Shown here piece by piece: positions 20,830 to 32,059 of a DNA stretch of 64,000 bases. The first letter of the stretch is position 1, and the number at the start of each line of letters is the position of its first letter. This stretch comes from Prorocentrum cordatum. Taxonomy: Eukaryota > Sar > Dinophyceae > Prorocentrales > Prorocentraceae. Both the position numbers and the translations under genes were made by a program. The notes beneath the pieces were generated by a model, which did not search any database, was not told where the DNA came from, and was given only the letters and a program-made list of their open reading frames with translations. Where the stretch lies: positions 65,001-129,000 of the forward strand of contig CAUYUJ010020614.1 of NCBI GenBank assembly GCA_963575745.1. The letters run 5' to 3'.

Positions 20830-21715
20830 TGTAAAGCCTGCCACTGGGATCTGTGGAGCCCCCTATGGGGCCACGAACCGTGTTATGGGTGCGCCGGCAT
20901 GAATCGTGGGGACGCATGTAAACCCTGCCATTGGGGCCTTGCATGGAACTCCCTATGGTGCCACGAACCGTGTGAAGGGTGTGCCGAAATGAAGCGCGGG
21001 GACGCATGTAAACCCTGCCGCTGGGGGCTTCGGTGGAGTCCCCTATGGGGCCACGAACCGTGTGAGAAGTGTACCGAAATCAGTCGTGGTGACGCAGGTC
21101 AAGCCTGCCACTGGGGCCTTCGGTGGAGCTCCCTACGGGGCCACGAAGCCTTTGAGCGGTGTGGCGAAATGAGTCGCGGGGACGCATGTAAACTCTGCCA
21201 CTGGGGTCTTTGGTGGAGCTCCCATGGGGCCACGGACCGCGTGCGGGGTGTGCCAAAATGAATCGCGGGGGCGCACGTAAACCCTGCCAATGGGGCCTTC
21301 GCTGGAGTCCCCTATGGGACCACGGACCGTGTGAGGGGTGCACCGAAATGGGGGTGAAACTGCATGCGAACTTTGCCACTGAGGCCTGCAATAGAGCTCC
21401 ATATGGGGTCGTGAACCGTGTGAGGGGTGTGCCAAAATGGCGGGTGAACTGCATGCGAGCTTTGCCACTGGGGCCTTCGGTCGAGCTCCCCATGGGGCCA
21501 CGAACCGTGTGAGGGGTGGGCCGAAATGGGTGCGGAACCGCATGCGAACTTTGCCACTGGGGCCTTCGGTGGAGCTCCCTACGGGGCCACGACCGTGTGA
21601 GGGGTGGGCCAAAATGGAGGTGGAACCGCATGCGAACTTTGCCACTGGGGCCTTCGGTGGAGCTCCCTATGGGCCTATGGGGCCACGAACCGTGTGAGGG
21701 GTGGGCCAAAATGTG
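20830..21715 (+). repeat. 90-bp satellite type I, block 2
   Basis: About ten units at 87-90 bp. The CCACGAACCG block falls at 20871, 20961, 21051, 21141, 21230 and 21320, then continues more degenerate to 21690. The plus frame 20899-21261 stays open for 120 codons as four 30-residue repeats with CKPCHWGL and HEPCEGCAE motifs. The minus frame is also open. After the block comes CTTCAAAACGAGGACC at about 21778, which also follows the first partial unit at about 16145. Confidence 0.92.
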
Positions 21716-21719
21716 AGGT

Positions 21720-22190
21720 GGTGAAAGGAGGGAGGAGGGGGAGGAGGGCGGGAAGGAGGAACGCGGGGACCGTCTCTTCAAAACGAGGACCCAATACCAC
21801 AGGATGGTATGGCGAGTGGCACCATGACGACGACGATGTAGGACAAGGCAACGCGAAGTTGTCCTTATTGATTATGTGTTACCTTCCTGCCCGTCCGCCG
21901 CGACTCCCGCCTGCACGCCAAACTTCAAGGACCAAGGTGCATGGCGCGAACTGCCAATGCAGTGTTGTATGTGTAGAAATATACGTCCAACACCGTGCCT
22001 CTGGCACGAAGTGGAGCGCACCAAGGCTCATGCCGAGCTGAGAGGTCGACGCGGTGCTGCTTTTGCAGCGAGAATGTAAGTCGAAGGGCCCAGAACAGTC
22101 GTGTCCCAAGCCTTCTCGGGGACTCCCTGGCTGGCCCCCGTGAGATCTGAAGTGTTTCCTGCGCCTCCTGTGGACGCTCTGCCCCCTCAG
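21720..22190. other. No gene recognised
   Basis: A GA-rich joint and then mixed sequence. The segment matching 16135-16180 shows that the satellite blocks are part of a larger composite repeat. Confidence 0.4.
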
Positions 22191-22194
22191 AGCG

Positions 22195-22550
22195 ACCTCC
22201 CCAACACTCTCACGAGTCCAAGAAGGCCCCGAGTCGCCAAAGCCGCTCCCAGTCGCCAAAGATGCCCTCAAGATGGCCCAAGAGGCCTCCAAGACGCCAC
22301 AAGAGGCCTCCAGGAGAGACCTCCCAAGAGGGCCCCAAGAGGCGCAAACCATTGAGTTTGCCTTTCTCGCCTTTTCTGCTTCTTGCGCTCGAAGACGGCC
22401 CAAGATGCCACCAAGACCACCCCAAGACGGCACAGGAGGCGCCCAAGAGGCCACAAGAGGCACCCAAGAGGGCCCCACAAGGAGCCCAAGAGGGCCCCAA
22501 GAGCCCCAAAAGAGGTCCCAAGAGGCCCCAGAACGGTTCCCAAGCACTGA
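22195..22550. repeat. CCAAGAGGCC-type degenerate tract 1
   Basis: Irregular CCAAGAGGCCC/CCAAGACGGCC units with a T-rich core near 22350-22390. On the minus strand it reads as Leu/Gly/Trp/Ser-rich pseudo-protein. Relatives lie at 36.1, 38.0-39.8, 51.2-51.6, 54.4-54.7 and 58.7-59.0 kb. Confidence 0.8.
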
Positions 22551-23420
22551 GCACTGAACTGAGCAGTGAGCACTCCCGCACACGTGCACAGTCTAGGGTG
22601 CTGCGGGCGCGGCACCCGAGCGCAGGAGTTCTAGACAAGTCGCGTGTGCTCACTCGTTTCTCATGTGTGATGCGTTGTAGATTCAAGTTCAATGATATCC
22701 CAATGTTTCGCCGCTGCAATGAATATATCCGAAATAACCGTGTCGTCACACGTTTGGGTGCAAATAAAACGTCGGATGTCGTCAATACATCTGGATGTTG
22801 GCCTGCTCGTTCTGCGTCGAGCATTATAAAATTGGACCCAATTGTGGAGCCCATTGAAGTACGTGCCGAGTCAACTCTTGTTCACCAGCTTTGCTGACTT
22901 TCCGTATATCCGGTGCCACTTTCGCTGACGTACTGTGATCATCCAATCAAGGATGTATAATGTTGCCATGGTTGCCTCTGCCTTGTGAGTTGCTCGTTGG
23001 ATCCATTATGCCCAAGGTTCCTGGATGTATGTTGTGTCCCCGTCTTCGTTGTTAACTGGTGTGGGACCGGGCGGCAAACTTTCTACGTCACAACCGTCGT
23101 CATCATCGTCGCGGTGGTTGTCGTTGTGCTGATTGTCTGTGCTGGTGCCGTTTGTTTGTGGTAACATCGGTGAACGAGTGGCTGTTGAGGTGCGCCGCGG
23201 CACTCGTACAATCATGCAAAGCATTTGTCGTTGCGTTCGTCAGAGTCGATGTTCTAGATCATCTGTGAGCATCCACGCTACGCATCCATAGAATCATGGG
23301 CGTGAACCGTTGAAGAGGCAGAGCTGGTCTGATTGTGAACTGCCTCTAAGAGGCTCCCGAGAGGCCCCAATCAGATCCCAGCAAACATCCAATAGGCTTT
23401 ATATCCACAAACCAGGCACG
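22551..23420. other. No gene recognised
   Basis: Lower-GC sequence than its neighbours with only short frames. No motif seen. Confidence 0.4.
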
Positions 23421-23434
23421 GTGGCGGAATGGGC

Positions 23435-23600
23435 CGAGTGCCATTACATACATAGATACCTACATATAGGTATACACACATAGACACACACCTCATTCTA
23501 TATATAGGTATCGCTCTCTCCCTCTCTCGCTCTCTCTCTCTCTATCTTTCTCTCCCTTTTGTTTTGTCTCTCCCTCTCTCTATATGTATACAAACAGATA
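23435..23600. repeat. TA/CA then CT microsatellite
   Basis: ATACATA/TATAGGTAT-like sequence followed by (CT)n to about 23580. Confidence 0.85.
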
Positions 23601-23884
23601 CACCATACCAAAATATCCAGGCAGGCGATCCGTCACGGGATCAAACATTCATGTTCAAGCAGCGCTTTGCGCGATGACCCCTGCCCTGCGTGCCACTGCG
23701 ATACTCACGGGATGCTCGCAAAGTAACCTGAAACAGGGCTCCGCAAGAAGGCTGAAGCATGCCCAGCGAGAGCTGCCACATGCCGATACGCCCAGGGAAC
23801 TGAATGAAACGACTCCTGCGCGAACCCGCGCCAGCAGGCTAAAAAAAGCCCAATGTGACACGGCAGGTTCGCGTCGTGTCGGCC

Positions 23885-24055
23885 CCGACGTTGGTTCCTG
23901 ACACCGCGGGGATCGTTCAAACTCGAACGATCGGCCGGCCATAACCGCCGGATCGTTCAACGACGGGCCGATTCTGGGCCATGGGCGGCGTTCAACCTTA
24001 AACGCACGCGCTGCGGTCGCCGCCAGTCGGCACGACGCGAACCTGCCGTACGCCG
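23885..24055 (+). repeat. Dispersed repeat E, copy 1
   Basis: Contains the palindromic CGTTCAAACTCGAACGATCGG block and ends in ACGACGCGAACCTGCCGT. It lines up with 28968-29136 over about 170 bp at roughly 70% by eye. The minus strand reads SFEFER/FKVER-like in both, but no intact ORF is shared. Confidence 0.65.
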
Positions 24056-24870
24056 GCGGGCACCAGCGGACAGAACGAGACACGGCGATCGGGGGCTGCA
24101 GTGCTCCCAGCGGCTGCGATAGGCCAACCGGGCAGACCGCGGCAAGCTAGCCCTGCGAGCTCCCCGCCTCTGGCGAATCCAGGAGGAGCGGGAGCTGGGT
24201 CCCACTCGTCGCTTCGGGTTCACCGTGTGATAAAAAACATCGGCTGGCGCTCCTGCCGGCCGAGAGCCTTCCTATGATTTCATGTGCGCATGCCAGGTGT
24301 TCCCATGGGCGTAGGGCTCTTCCCCTCGCTGACTTTCCTGTCCTGCGCAGCTGCGGCTTATCTCATACCTGACACCCTGCTTTGCCAAGATTCTCTGAAT
24401 CAGAACCAGCAGGCTCGAGCTGGCACGAAGCAATCGATTCAAGCATTCCCCACTACACGATGTGTTCGTGACGTGCCCTCCCAGAGCTGGACCAACCCCT
24501 CTTCTCGAGTCGTTTCTGTTCGACGCCCCAGGGGCCAGAAGAACTCTGGCGTGACAGATCACGGCGGGTCGCGCGGCGCCCTGTCCCGAATCTGGAAGTT
24601 GTAGAACTTGACCGCCTCTTGGGGGTGACGCCACGCCCCCCGCACGAGAATGCCAACCAGACACCTATACCGGTTCTGGCCAAGCACATCCTGGGCCTGA
24701 AATCGGCGAATACACCGACCCATGCTGGTCAGACAAGCGTATTCACCGACCCTGAGCGGCCAGCCTGGCCAAAGTCAATGTGTGTCTATCTAATGTACAT
24801 GTCCCGGCTCTGGTCCAAGTCGTCCCTTCCGTTTCCGCTCTCCCACCTCGTGTTCCTTCCCCTTTCTACG
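24056..24870. other. No gene recognised
   Basis: Mixed unique-looking sequence. Open frames of 60-130 codons on both strands without motifs. Confidence 0.35.
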
Positions 24871-24884
24871 CCTCCTTCTCCTCC

Positions 24885-24925
24885 TCCTCCTCCTCCTCCT
24901 CCTCCTCCTCCTCCTCCTCCACCCT
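24885..24925. repeat. (CTC)n microsatellite
   Basis: About 12 near-perfect CTC triplets, leading into a degenerate copy of the 82-bp satellite locus. Confidence 0.95.
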
Positions 24926-24944
24926 CCCCCTTCCACGTCCTCCT

Positions 24945-25440
24945 CCATCCTTCTTCCCTGAGGGATTCCCTATAGGTACCACCCCTGTCGCACGACCAGA
25001 CGTGTCCGTCGGTTGCTCCGGGCGTTTCGCTTGAGACTTCCAGAGCAACTGAGAAGCTGAAGCATGTCATACGGAAGGAAGGCCAGTCGTTTTCAAATTG
25101 GGGTTCCCCCCTCAACGCCGCACATATTCGTCCAGAATGTTTGTAACATGTACAAAGATTGACGCCAGTTCGTTTCACAATACGGCTCTCGTCTGGCCCC
25201 CGCCTACGTTCGTCTTCCACGTTCGCAACACCATGAAACATGGGAAGGCGGAAGGTTTGGGAAACACGGCTTGGGCGTCATCGCCTTGCGCATTCGACTG
25301 CGAATAGTGCAACAGCTACAAAAATGGAGGCAGTCTGGATTTCAAAACGCGGCCCTCAATTAAGCGACGCGCTCTCCGTCTAACACACTTGCGCCTGTTA
25401 CAAGGATCGGGGACACTTCGTTTTCAAAATGGAACCTTCC
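24945..25440 (+). repeat. 82-bp satellite locus, degenerate copy 3
   Basis: The leader GGGCGTTTCGCTTGAGACTTCC matches 46785-46810 (GGGCGTTTTACCTGAGACTTCC). Three or four decayed units with GTTTTCAAA, CGGCTCTCG and ATTCGTC blocks follow. As at 11 kb and 46.7 kb, the locus starts behind a CTC-type tract. Confidence 0.65.
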
Positions 25441-26116
25441 CCCCATCGCCCTCCCCCCTCCAGCCAGAAGGGCTTATCCACCTCCTACTCCTCCCTGCCT
25501 GCCAACCTTGAAGCCCTTGGCCAAGAGAAGGAGGGCTGGAGGGAAGGGGAGCGAATGCGGAGGAAGGGAGTATGAGGGAAGAGGAGGTGGAGGTGGAGGA
25601 ACACCAGGGAGAAGAGAATGAGGCGGGCAGACGGAGAGGGGAGCTTTCGACATCTTTCGACCCTCTACCTGGGACCAGCTTTTGTCCCTGGGGTCGTTCT
25701 GTCATGGCCCTGCGGCCCAGGGCAGTCCAGAAACCCTAGCCAACGCACACCTGGCCGTCTCGACTGCTTTGTATAGAAATCAATACATCCACCCCCATGA
25801 CAACCACCCCGACACGCGAAGTCGTTTAGCAAACGCGCCCCAAGAAGGATTCGAACAGTTTGCAGGGCTGTTTAGCAAACGCCCAGGGCCGTTTAGGAAA
25901 CGCCCATTGTCCGGTCTAGGGGGTCTTTCCTCCCTGGATTGTAGCTTTGGAAATCCTGACGACAGAGAGCCACAGCGGCGACCCCGGCGCCGGCCGCCGC
26001 CGCCGCCGCAGCCTTCGCCGACGCTGCCGAGGACGCCGCGGCCGCCGCCGACACGCCGCCGCCCCGTGCCAAGGCCGCCGCCGCCAGCTTCGCCGGGCAG
26101 GGAGCAGCCTGGCCTC
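25441..26116. other. No gene recognised
   Basis: C-rich, then GA-rich sequence; GTTTAGCAAACGCCC/GTTTAGGAAACGCCC short repeats near 25830-25905; GCCGCC-rich from 25975. Confidence 0.4.
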
Positions 26117-26222
26117 CTCCTCCTCCTCCTCCTCCTCCTCCCTCCTCCTCCCTCCCTCCTCCTCCTCCTCCTCCTCCCTCCTCCTCCTCCTCCTCCTCCT
26201 CCTCCTCCTCCTCCTCCTCCTC
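26117..26222. repeat. (CTC)n microsatellite, interrupted
   Basis: Near-perfect CTC over about 105 bp with a few CCTCC breaks. Confidence 0.97.
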
Positions 26223-26299
26223 TTCGCTCTCCGCCTGCCCCTTCTGAAGGCAAGGAGATCAAAAAGGGGAGTCCGCCCGTGGCGACACGAGTCTCCCGC

Positions 26300-27290
26300 A
26301 GGCTCCGGGAGGCCACGAGAACTGCCTCGGCCCGCGAACCTGGATCCTCGCGCTGCCCTGAGAGCCGGCGTCGCGAACAAGCACACAACAACGAGAAAAA
26401 CCACGAGCAAACTACCTCGACCCGCGAACCTTGATCCTCGCGGTGCCCTGAGATCCCACGTCGCGAATGAGCACACAACACCGAGAGACACCACGAGCAA
26501 ACTACCTCGGCCCGCGAACCTTGATCCTCGCGCTGCCCTGAGATCCGACGCCACGAACAAGCACACAACACCGAGAGACACCACGAGCAAACCACCTCGG
26601 CCCGCGAACCTTGATCCTCCTCGCTGAGATCCGACGTCGTGAACAAACACACAACACCGAAAGACACCACGAGCAAACTACCTCGACCCGCGAACCTTGA
26701 TCCTCCTCGCTGAGATCCGACGTCGTGAACAAACACACAACACCGAGAGACACCATGAGCAAACTACCTCGGCCCGCGAACCTTCATCCTCGCGCTTCCC
26801 TGAGATCCGACGTCGCGAATGAGCACACAACAACGAGAGATTCCACGAGCAAACTACCTCGGCCCGCGAACCTTGATCCTCGCGCTGCCCTGAGATCCGA
26901 CGTCGCGAATGAGCACACAACACCGAGAGACGACACGAGCAAACTACCTCGGCCCGCGAACCTTGATCCTCGCGCTGCCCTGAGATCCGACGTCGCGAAC
27001 AAGCACACAACACCGAGCAACACCACGAGCAAACTACCTCTCGGCCCGCGAACCTGCATCCTCGCGCTTCGCAGAGATCCGACGTCGCGAATGAGCACAC
27101 AACACCGAGAGACACCACGAGCAAACTACCTCGGCCCGCGAACCTTGATCCTCGCACTTCGCTGAGATCCGACGTCGCGAACAAGTACAGAACACCGAGA
27201 GACACCACGAGCAAACTACCTCGGCCCGCGAACCTGCATCCTCGCGCTTCCCTGAGATCCGACGTCGCGAACAAGCACACTTTTGGTAGG
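26300..27290. repeat. 90-bp satellite type II
   Basis: Eleven units. The CCCGCGAACC block falls at 26331, 26421, 26511, 26601, 26687, 26773, 26863, 26953, 27045, 27135 and 27225, so spacing is 90 bp except two 86-bp units and one 92-bp unit. Other blocks are TGATCCTCGCGCTGCCCTGA, GATCCGACGTCGCGAA and CACCACGAGCAAACTACCTC. A stray partial unit follows at about 27390-27440. Unrelated to type I despite the same unit length. The minus frame gives 30-residue repeats of the GSRFAGRGSLLVVSLGVVC type; stop-free frames exist on both strands. Confidence 0.95.
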
Positions 27291-27584
27291 TGGATCTCTC
27301 AAGCTCTCCGCCGCCTCTGGCGGTGTGCGTTGCGAGCAGGAACACGGCACAGCCACAGGAAAGCGAGTCATTAAACCCACAGCAAAAAGCCTGAGATTCG
27401 ACGTCGCGAGCAAGCACACCGCACCGAGAGACACCACGAGCCCGACTCTGCTGCTTCCGCGGGACTCCTCGAGCCGGCGCGGCCCGTGCAGTGCCCGGAG
27501 CCCGCCCGGCAACGCCTGGGCGCGAAACGCGGCAGCAAACAGAACACGCCACGGGCGGATCTCTGGTGACAAACCAACAACCCC

Positions 27585-27645
<61 letters not shown>
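27585..27645. repeat. (AC)n microsatellite
   Basis: About 28 CA dinucleotides. Confidence 0.98.
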
Positions 27646-27647
<2 letters not shown>

Positions 27648-27724
27648 CAAATCAATGGACCTCCTGGACTGGCCTCCGCTGTACCCTTGGCTAGAACATG
27701 GCACAACACATCTGGGATGTCAGA

Positions 27725-27835
27725 CGGGAGAGCATGCGGTAGACCATGCGGGAGGCCATGAAGGGATACCACACAGGATACCCCGGCGGGAGGCCATACG
27801 GAAGACCATGCAGGAGCCAGAACAAGAGCCGAAAA
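27725..27835. repeat. GGAGACCATACGG-type degenerate repeat 1
   Basis: GAGGCCATACGG, AGACCATGCGG and GGATACC units in irregular tandem, related to 50540-50760. Confidence 0.6.
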
Positions 27836-27839
27836 GGTC

Positions 27840-28080
27840 AAAATGACAACTCCTGACGGTGGGCTTTGCCAACCGCCGCACGGCGAATTCGTGCGTGACA
27901 GTACTGACGAACCAACAACAAACACCCATACCCATAGGGGGTTCGGAGAGGGCTATGAGTGTAGTGTCGGATGGGGGTCCCCGCTCGAACGGGAGCGTTC
28001 CCCAGGGTCCGACAACCCGCACCCATACCCATAGCCAGTCCTCCTCCCAACGACCCCCCTGTGGGTATGGATGTGTGCTG
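27840..28080. repeat. Diverged internal repeat with CCCATACCCATAG
   Basis: ACCCATACCCATAGG near 27926 and ACCCATACCCATAGCC near 28021 are about 95 bp apart. No gene seen. Confidence 0.45.
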
Positions 28081-28084
28081 TTCG

Positions 28085-28395
28085 TTCGTCATTCAGGGCG
28101 CGCCGCGGCAGAGGAAGGCGCCGCTCCGCGCTGCGTGGTGCCGCGCCGCGCCGCGCCGCGGCGGGCGGCCCGCCCGCGGCGGGCAGTCGGCACGGGGAGC
28201 GGCCCGTGCGCCCCGTGCGGCGCTGGCGGCGGGCGCCCGGGCCTTCCCGCACTCGGAGGGGTTGTCCGCCTCCCTGCCGCACGGGCCCTCCTGGCGCAGG
28301 CGCACGGGGCGCCCCTCGGCGGAGGCGGGCGGGGGCGGACCGCCCCGGGGGGGCGCGCAGATGCGCGCCGCCGCCGAGGAGCCTCGACGAAGACA
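28085..28395. other. Very GC-rich island, coding ambiguous
   Basis: CGCCGCGCCG-type sequence with no A/T-rich punctuation. All frames on both strands are Ala/Arg/Gly/Pro-rich. A CpG-rich regulatory region or an exon is possible; neither can be shown. Confidence 0.3.
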
Positions 28396-28454
28396 CGGGC
28401 GATCGAAGACCCTGCACAGATGTGGGAGGGGGAACGGTACACGCCGCCCAGAAG

Positions 28455-28600
28455 GAGTAGGTAACACACATGAAGTAGCAAGGCGGAGAAAGTAGATTGG
28501 GCTCAGGCTCAGGCCCCCCCAGAGAATAACAGAGCACAGCAAAAGCATATCGGTTCTTGAAGCAGGAAGGCGCTTGAAATAGATTGGGATCCGGGAATCC
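28455..28600 (+). repeat. Dispersed repeat A, copy 2
   Basis: CATGAAGTAGCAAGGCGGA, a C-run, then AAGCAGGAAGGCGCTTGAAA, TAGATTGGGATCCGGGAATCC. Same block order as 4615-4790. Confidence 0.6.
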
Positions 28601-28967
28601 AAAAATACCTACTAACAACGACCGGCGTGTATCGGGGGGGACTGGCTGAGGGCAGCAAACACTGAGCTAGAATCGGCGACTCATCCTCGATAGATCGGCG
28701 ACAAGCCCCGAATTGCTAACACAAACTTTCCTGGGCGGGGTGGTTACCGGGCACCTCACGCTGACATGGAGGATTACGGATCCGTGGATCAGGCGCGTGG
28801 ACGCCAGATCCACGGATCGGGCAAGGTGCCCCCATGAACATGAGGCCAATGCCACCTCATAAGGCGACAGAGCGCGCCGATGTTGCATGGAAGCGGGACC
28901 TATCGAACACGCGCCCCTACATAGAAATCTGAAGTGCCAAGACTGCGGCAGCTTCGTGCTGTGCTGA

Positions 28968-29136
28968 CTTCTGCGTTGGTTTTTCTGACACGGCGTGGGT
29001 CGCTCGACCTCGAACGATCGGAAGAGCTTCGATCGCCAACGTGTTCCAGGCTGGCCCACCCTGGACCGCTGGCGGCGTTCAAACTCGAACGGCCGCGGCG
29101 GGGCCGCCGCCGCGTCGGGACGACGTGAACCTGCCG
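28968..29136 (+). repeat. Dispersed repeat E, copy 2
   Basis: GCGTTGGTTTTTCTGACAC, CTCGAACGATCGG, GGCGGCGTTCAAACTCGAAC and GACGACGTGAACCTGCCGT line up with 23885-24055. Confidence 0.65.
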
Positions 29137-29605
29137 TCACCCGAAGGCGAGGCACGCGGGCAGCGGGCCGCACGCCGAACGCGGAGCCCGCCCCGGGAGG
29201 TGGAGGGGGGAGGAGAGCGAGGTGAGCGAGGAGGAGCAGGCTTGCACTTGAGCTCACGATCGGCCGGCTGATCGCAGAGCATCGAACCCAAGCGAAAGGG
29301 TATCTCGCAGAGGGCCACGACGGCGACGGCGACGGCGACGACACCAGCAGCGGTGGGGGCAGTGACGGATGCAGGGCGGTGGGGGAGGGCTGGCGGCCTG
29401 GCGGCGGGCCACGCTCCTGCCTCCTCCCGCCTCCTGAGGCCGCTCTGGCCACGGAGTCTGTATTAACCCGTCTCCGAATCTCGCGCGCCACACAAACTAA
29501 ACCGCAATGGAAAAGGGTACCCGCTCCTTCAGCACATGGCTGGCAATCCACGGGCAGGGAAGGTGAACGCGACGCTGATTCCAATGCGAGCCCGCCAAGA
29601 GCCCT
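29137..29605. other. No gene recognised
   Basis: GA- and GACGGC-rich sequence; frames on both strands lack motifs. Confidence 0.4.
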
Positions 29606-29609
29606 CGCA

Positions 29610-31565
29610 TCAGGTTCCGGTGATGGACCCCGAACCAGCAGAATGTACGCGGGCAAGCTCAAGGACGGGTTTCCAACCGGGCGCATCCCAGTCATCGACG
29701 CTGCCTGGCAGGAACACAACCATCCTGTGGGAGGCCACTCGAACATAATGCGAAACTGCAAGGCTCAGGCAGGCGCAGGAACAGAACATCAAGTCCAACT
29801 CTCGACCCCCTGTCGCCCACCGCCACCGTCGGACCAGCGCACCCACCCGACCCTCTGCACAATGAGAACTAATGCCTGCAGAGGGTCCTTGCACGAAACC
29901 CAGCGCTTCGACCTCTGCATGGACTTCGTGGCGCGCGCAAACGCTCGGTGCATCCATTTTTGGCAAGCGTCGCGGCTCAAGTGGACGCCCCGCAGGATCT
30001 GAACGTACTGCTTGAGGCTGCCCATTGCTGTCAGAACCAGAGGTTCCCTGCGCCAGCCTGCTTTACTGCTTCACTGGCCCCGATTGCCAAGCCTAGTGAA
30101 GTCCCCTCTGGTAGGCAAGCCTCCGCCTTCGCTGCCACGACACGGAGGCCGTTCGAACGGCCGTCTGGAATGCAAGTGGTACTCGGATACTCGAGCCCCA
30201 CAGAGCGACAACGGACGGGCCCGCCGTACTGGCCGAATCGACCTTGACCCTCCCCGCTGAAAGGACCTGTCCAAGGAAACCTACCGTCAGCACGTCGCCT
30301 TCCAGGTCCCTGTGGATCTGGGCGCGTGCTTCAGGCCCCACCGGGAGCCAAGACATCCACCAAGGTATTGTCGCTAGCACGCCCCCCAGCCTTGTTCCAG
30401 GGAATGTTTTGGGATATGTTTGCACATGATCGGCGGTCGTCGCGAAGGCTCTGAGGAGCTGGAGCCCAACTGTCACAAGTCCGCCCAGAGCCCGAAACAT
30501 AGCATCACCGCGGGCATTGCGCAAAGAAACCATGTGGCTGTCCCGGTCTTCAGCGGCCAGGGTTGAGATGATCACAACTGGCCACTGAGGTGGCGCACGA
30601 ACAGCCTGCGATGACAGCGCTGCTGGGCAAAACTAGCTCGCCAGTAATGTTCTGAAGACTCGCACAAAGGTCGGCTCGGTATAAACAGCACAGTGCCCTT
30701 AGCAACTGCAGCGGGTTCTTCACAACTCGAGCTGCCTGCAGCAGCTCGTGGTGGCTGAGCTGTTCATAGTGTTTCTGGAGTCCGAACAATGCTGAGAGTC
30801 CAATGAGAAGCCCTTCGTCTCGCCTGCGATCTCAACGCATTTCGGGTCTAGTCACGCTTATCGCATGCTGACGAACTGCGTTGGCCCCAGAAAAGCTTTC
30901 ACCCGTGGGTACGCTCTCACCTGTGACACTCGAGGTGCCCAGCATTGGAGTGCACTTTGGCCCATAATGGGAGGAGGCCTATCGCCCCCCCCCCGCCCCG
31001 CCAAGCTTGTCCAACCACACGATGAACACTGACAACAAGCTATATATGTCTCGACTCCTCTGCAAAGGGCGCTGAATACGTCTGCGAAACGCACAGCAAA
31101 CTGCCTGGGAAACCAGGCCAACAACGTGGGGTGGACACTGTCCCACCCCAAAGCCGTGTTCGGGGAGACCGTCTTACCATGATGGGGAAGACCGAGGGTG
31201 AGGTCCGAGTCCCGCTCAGCCTGCTGCCAGATGCTTTTCTATTCTAAGGTGGACTAGGGTCTGCTGTCCCGCCAGCTGAGCACGGACCTCTCCCTGAACG
31301 TGGTCACTCAAAACAGGAGCCATAGCTCCTGACGCGCCATTGCTAAACCGATGTGCAAGCCTGCCACCTTTCAGAGACGCCTCTTCAAAGCATGCTTCCT
31401 ACTGCTCGCGGGCTAGCTTCGCATCCGAAAACAACCCGTATTGACAGGCTTCCGGGATCTCATCGAGCATCTCAGTCCTAAGATCTGGGCCCTTCAAAGC
31501 AAGAGATCCAGAGCTTTCCTGTAGTTCAAGAAAGGGCTGGCAGTAGTAGGCAGAAAGGCGTCAGC
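29610..31565 (-). mobile_element. Second LINE-type retroelement, strongly decayed
   Basis: Minus-strand pieces in order: LRTEMLDEIPEACQYGLFSD, a stop near 31400, LKGGRLAHRFSNGAS (31560-31330); DSVHPTLLAWFPRQFA and ARVSQVRAYPRVKAF (31151-30858), resembling RT fingers and palm entry; LQKHYEQLSHHELLQAA (30789-30700), resembling the motif-A region; then C-terminal pieces ending in LVLIVQRVGW and ATGGRELDLMFCS (about 29870-29800). Pieces lie in different frames with stops between. The match to dinoflagellate LINE proteins is from recall. No endonuclease part was seen. Confidence 0.6.
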
Positions 31566-31769
31566 CTCTGACAGAAAGCTGAGGAGCTTTGCTTCCTCAG
31601 CCTTTCCCGAGGGGTGTCACTGCTAGGCCCATTGGAACCCTGGAGGCTGAGGAGATGCGAGAAACCCTCATGAGCGAAAGCCAGGCTTGCGTGCCCAGCG
31701 TGGCCCCCCGCCTAAGCTCTCTTCCCCATGCTGCCGCAAAAGGCAGTAGAGGCAGGGTGATGGAGTAGA

Positions 31770-31855
31770 GGAGGAGGAGGAGGAGGAGGAGGAGGAGGAG
31801 GAGGAGGAGGAGGAGAAAGAGGAGAGGGAGGAGGAGGAGGAAAGGGAGAGGGACG
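31770..31855. repeat. (GAG)n microsatellite
   Basis: Near-perfect GAG at about 31770-31815, then GAGA-rich sequence to about 31860. Confidence 0.95.
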
Positions 31856-32035
31856 AGAGGGGGGATGATTAGAAGCAGGCAGAGGAGGCAGAGACGAAGC
31901 GGGAATTGAGGTTGCGGGGAGGGCAGAGGGGGACAACGCAGACTCGGAGAGATGAGGGGGGAGCAGAAGAAGGAAGCGAGGAAGGGGAGCAGGGGGGAAG
32001 CGTACACGCACGTGCACGTACATATACAGACATGC

Positions 32036-32054
32036 ACACACACACACACACACG
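32036..32054. repeat. Short (AC)n
   Basis: Nine or ten CA units. Confidence 0.85.
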
Positions 32055-32059
32055 TCTGA

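Noticed and set aside
25780-26736. 318-codon ORF across the 26-kb satellite
   Set aside because: Joins a CTC tract, GCC-rich DNA and satellite units; several other frames on both strands are equally open.
26300-27290. CRISPR-like array
   Set aside because: Units are continuous tandem copies with no variable spacers, and the genome is eukaryotic.
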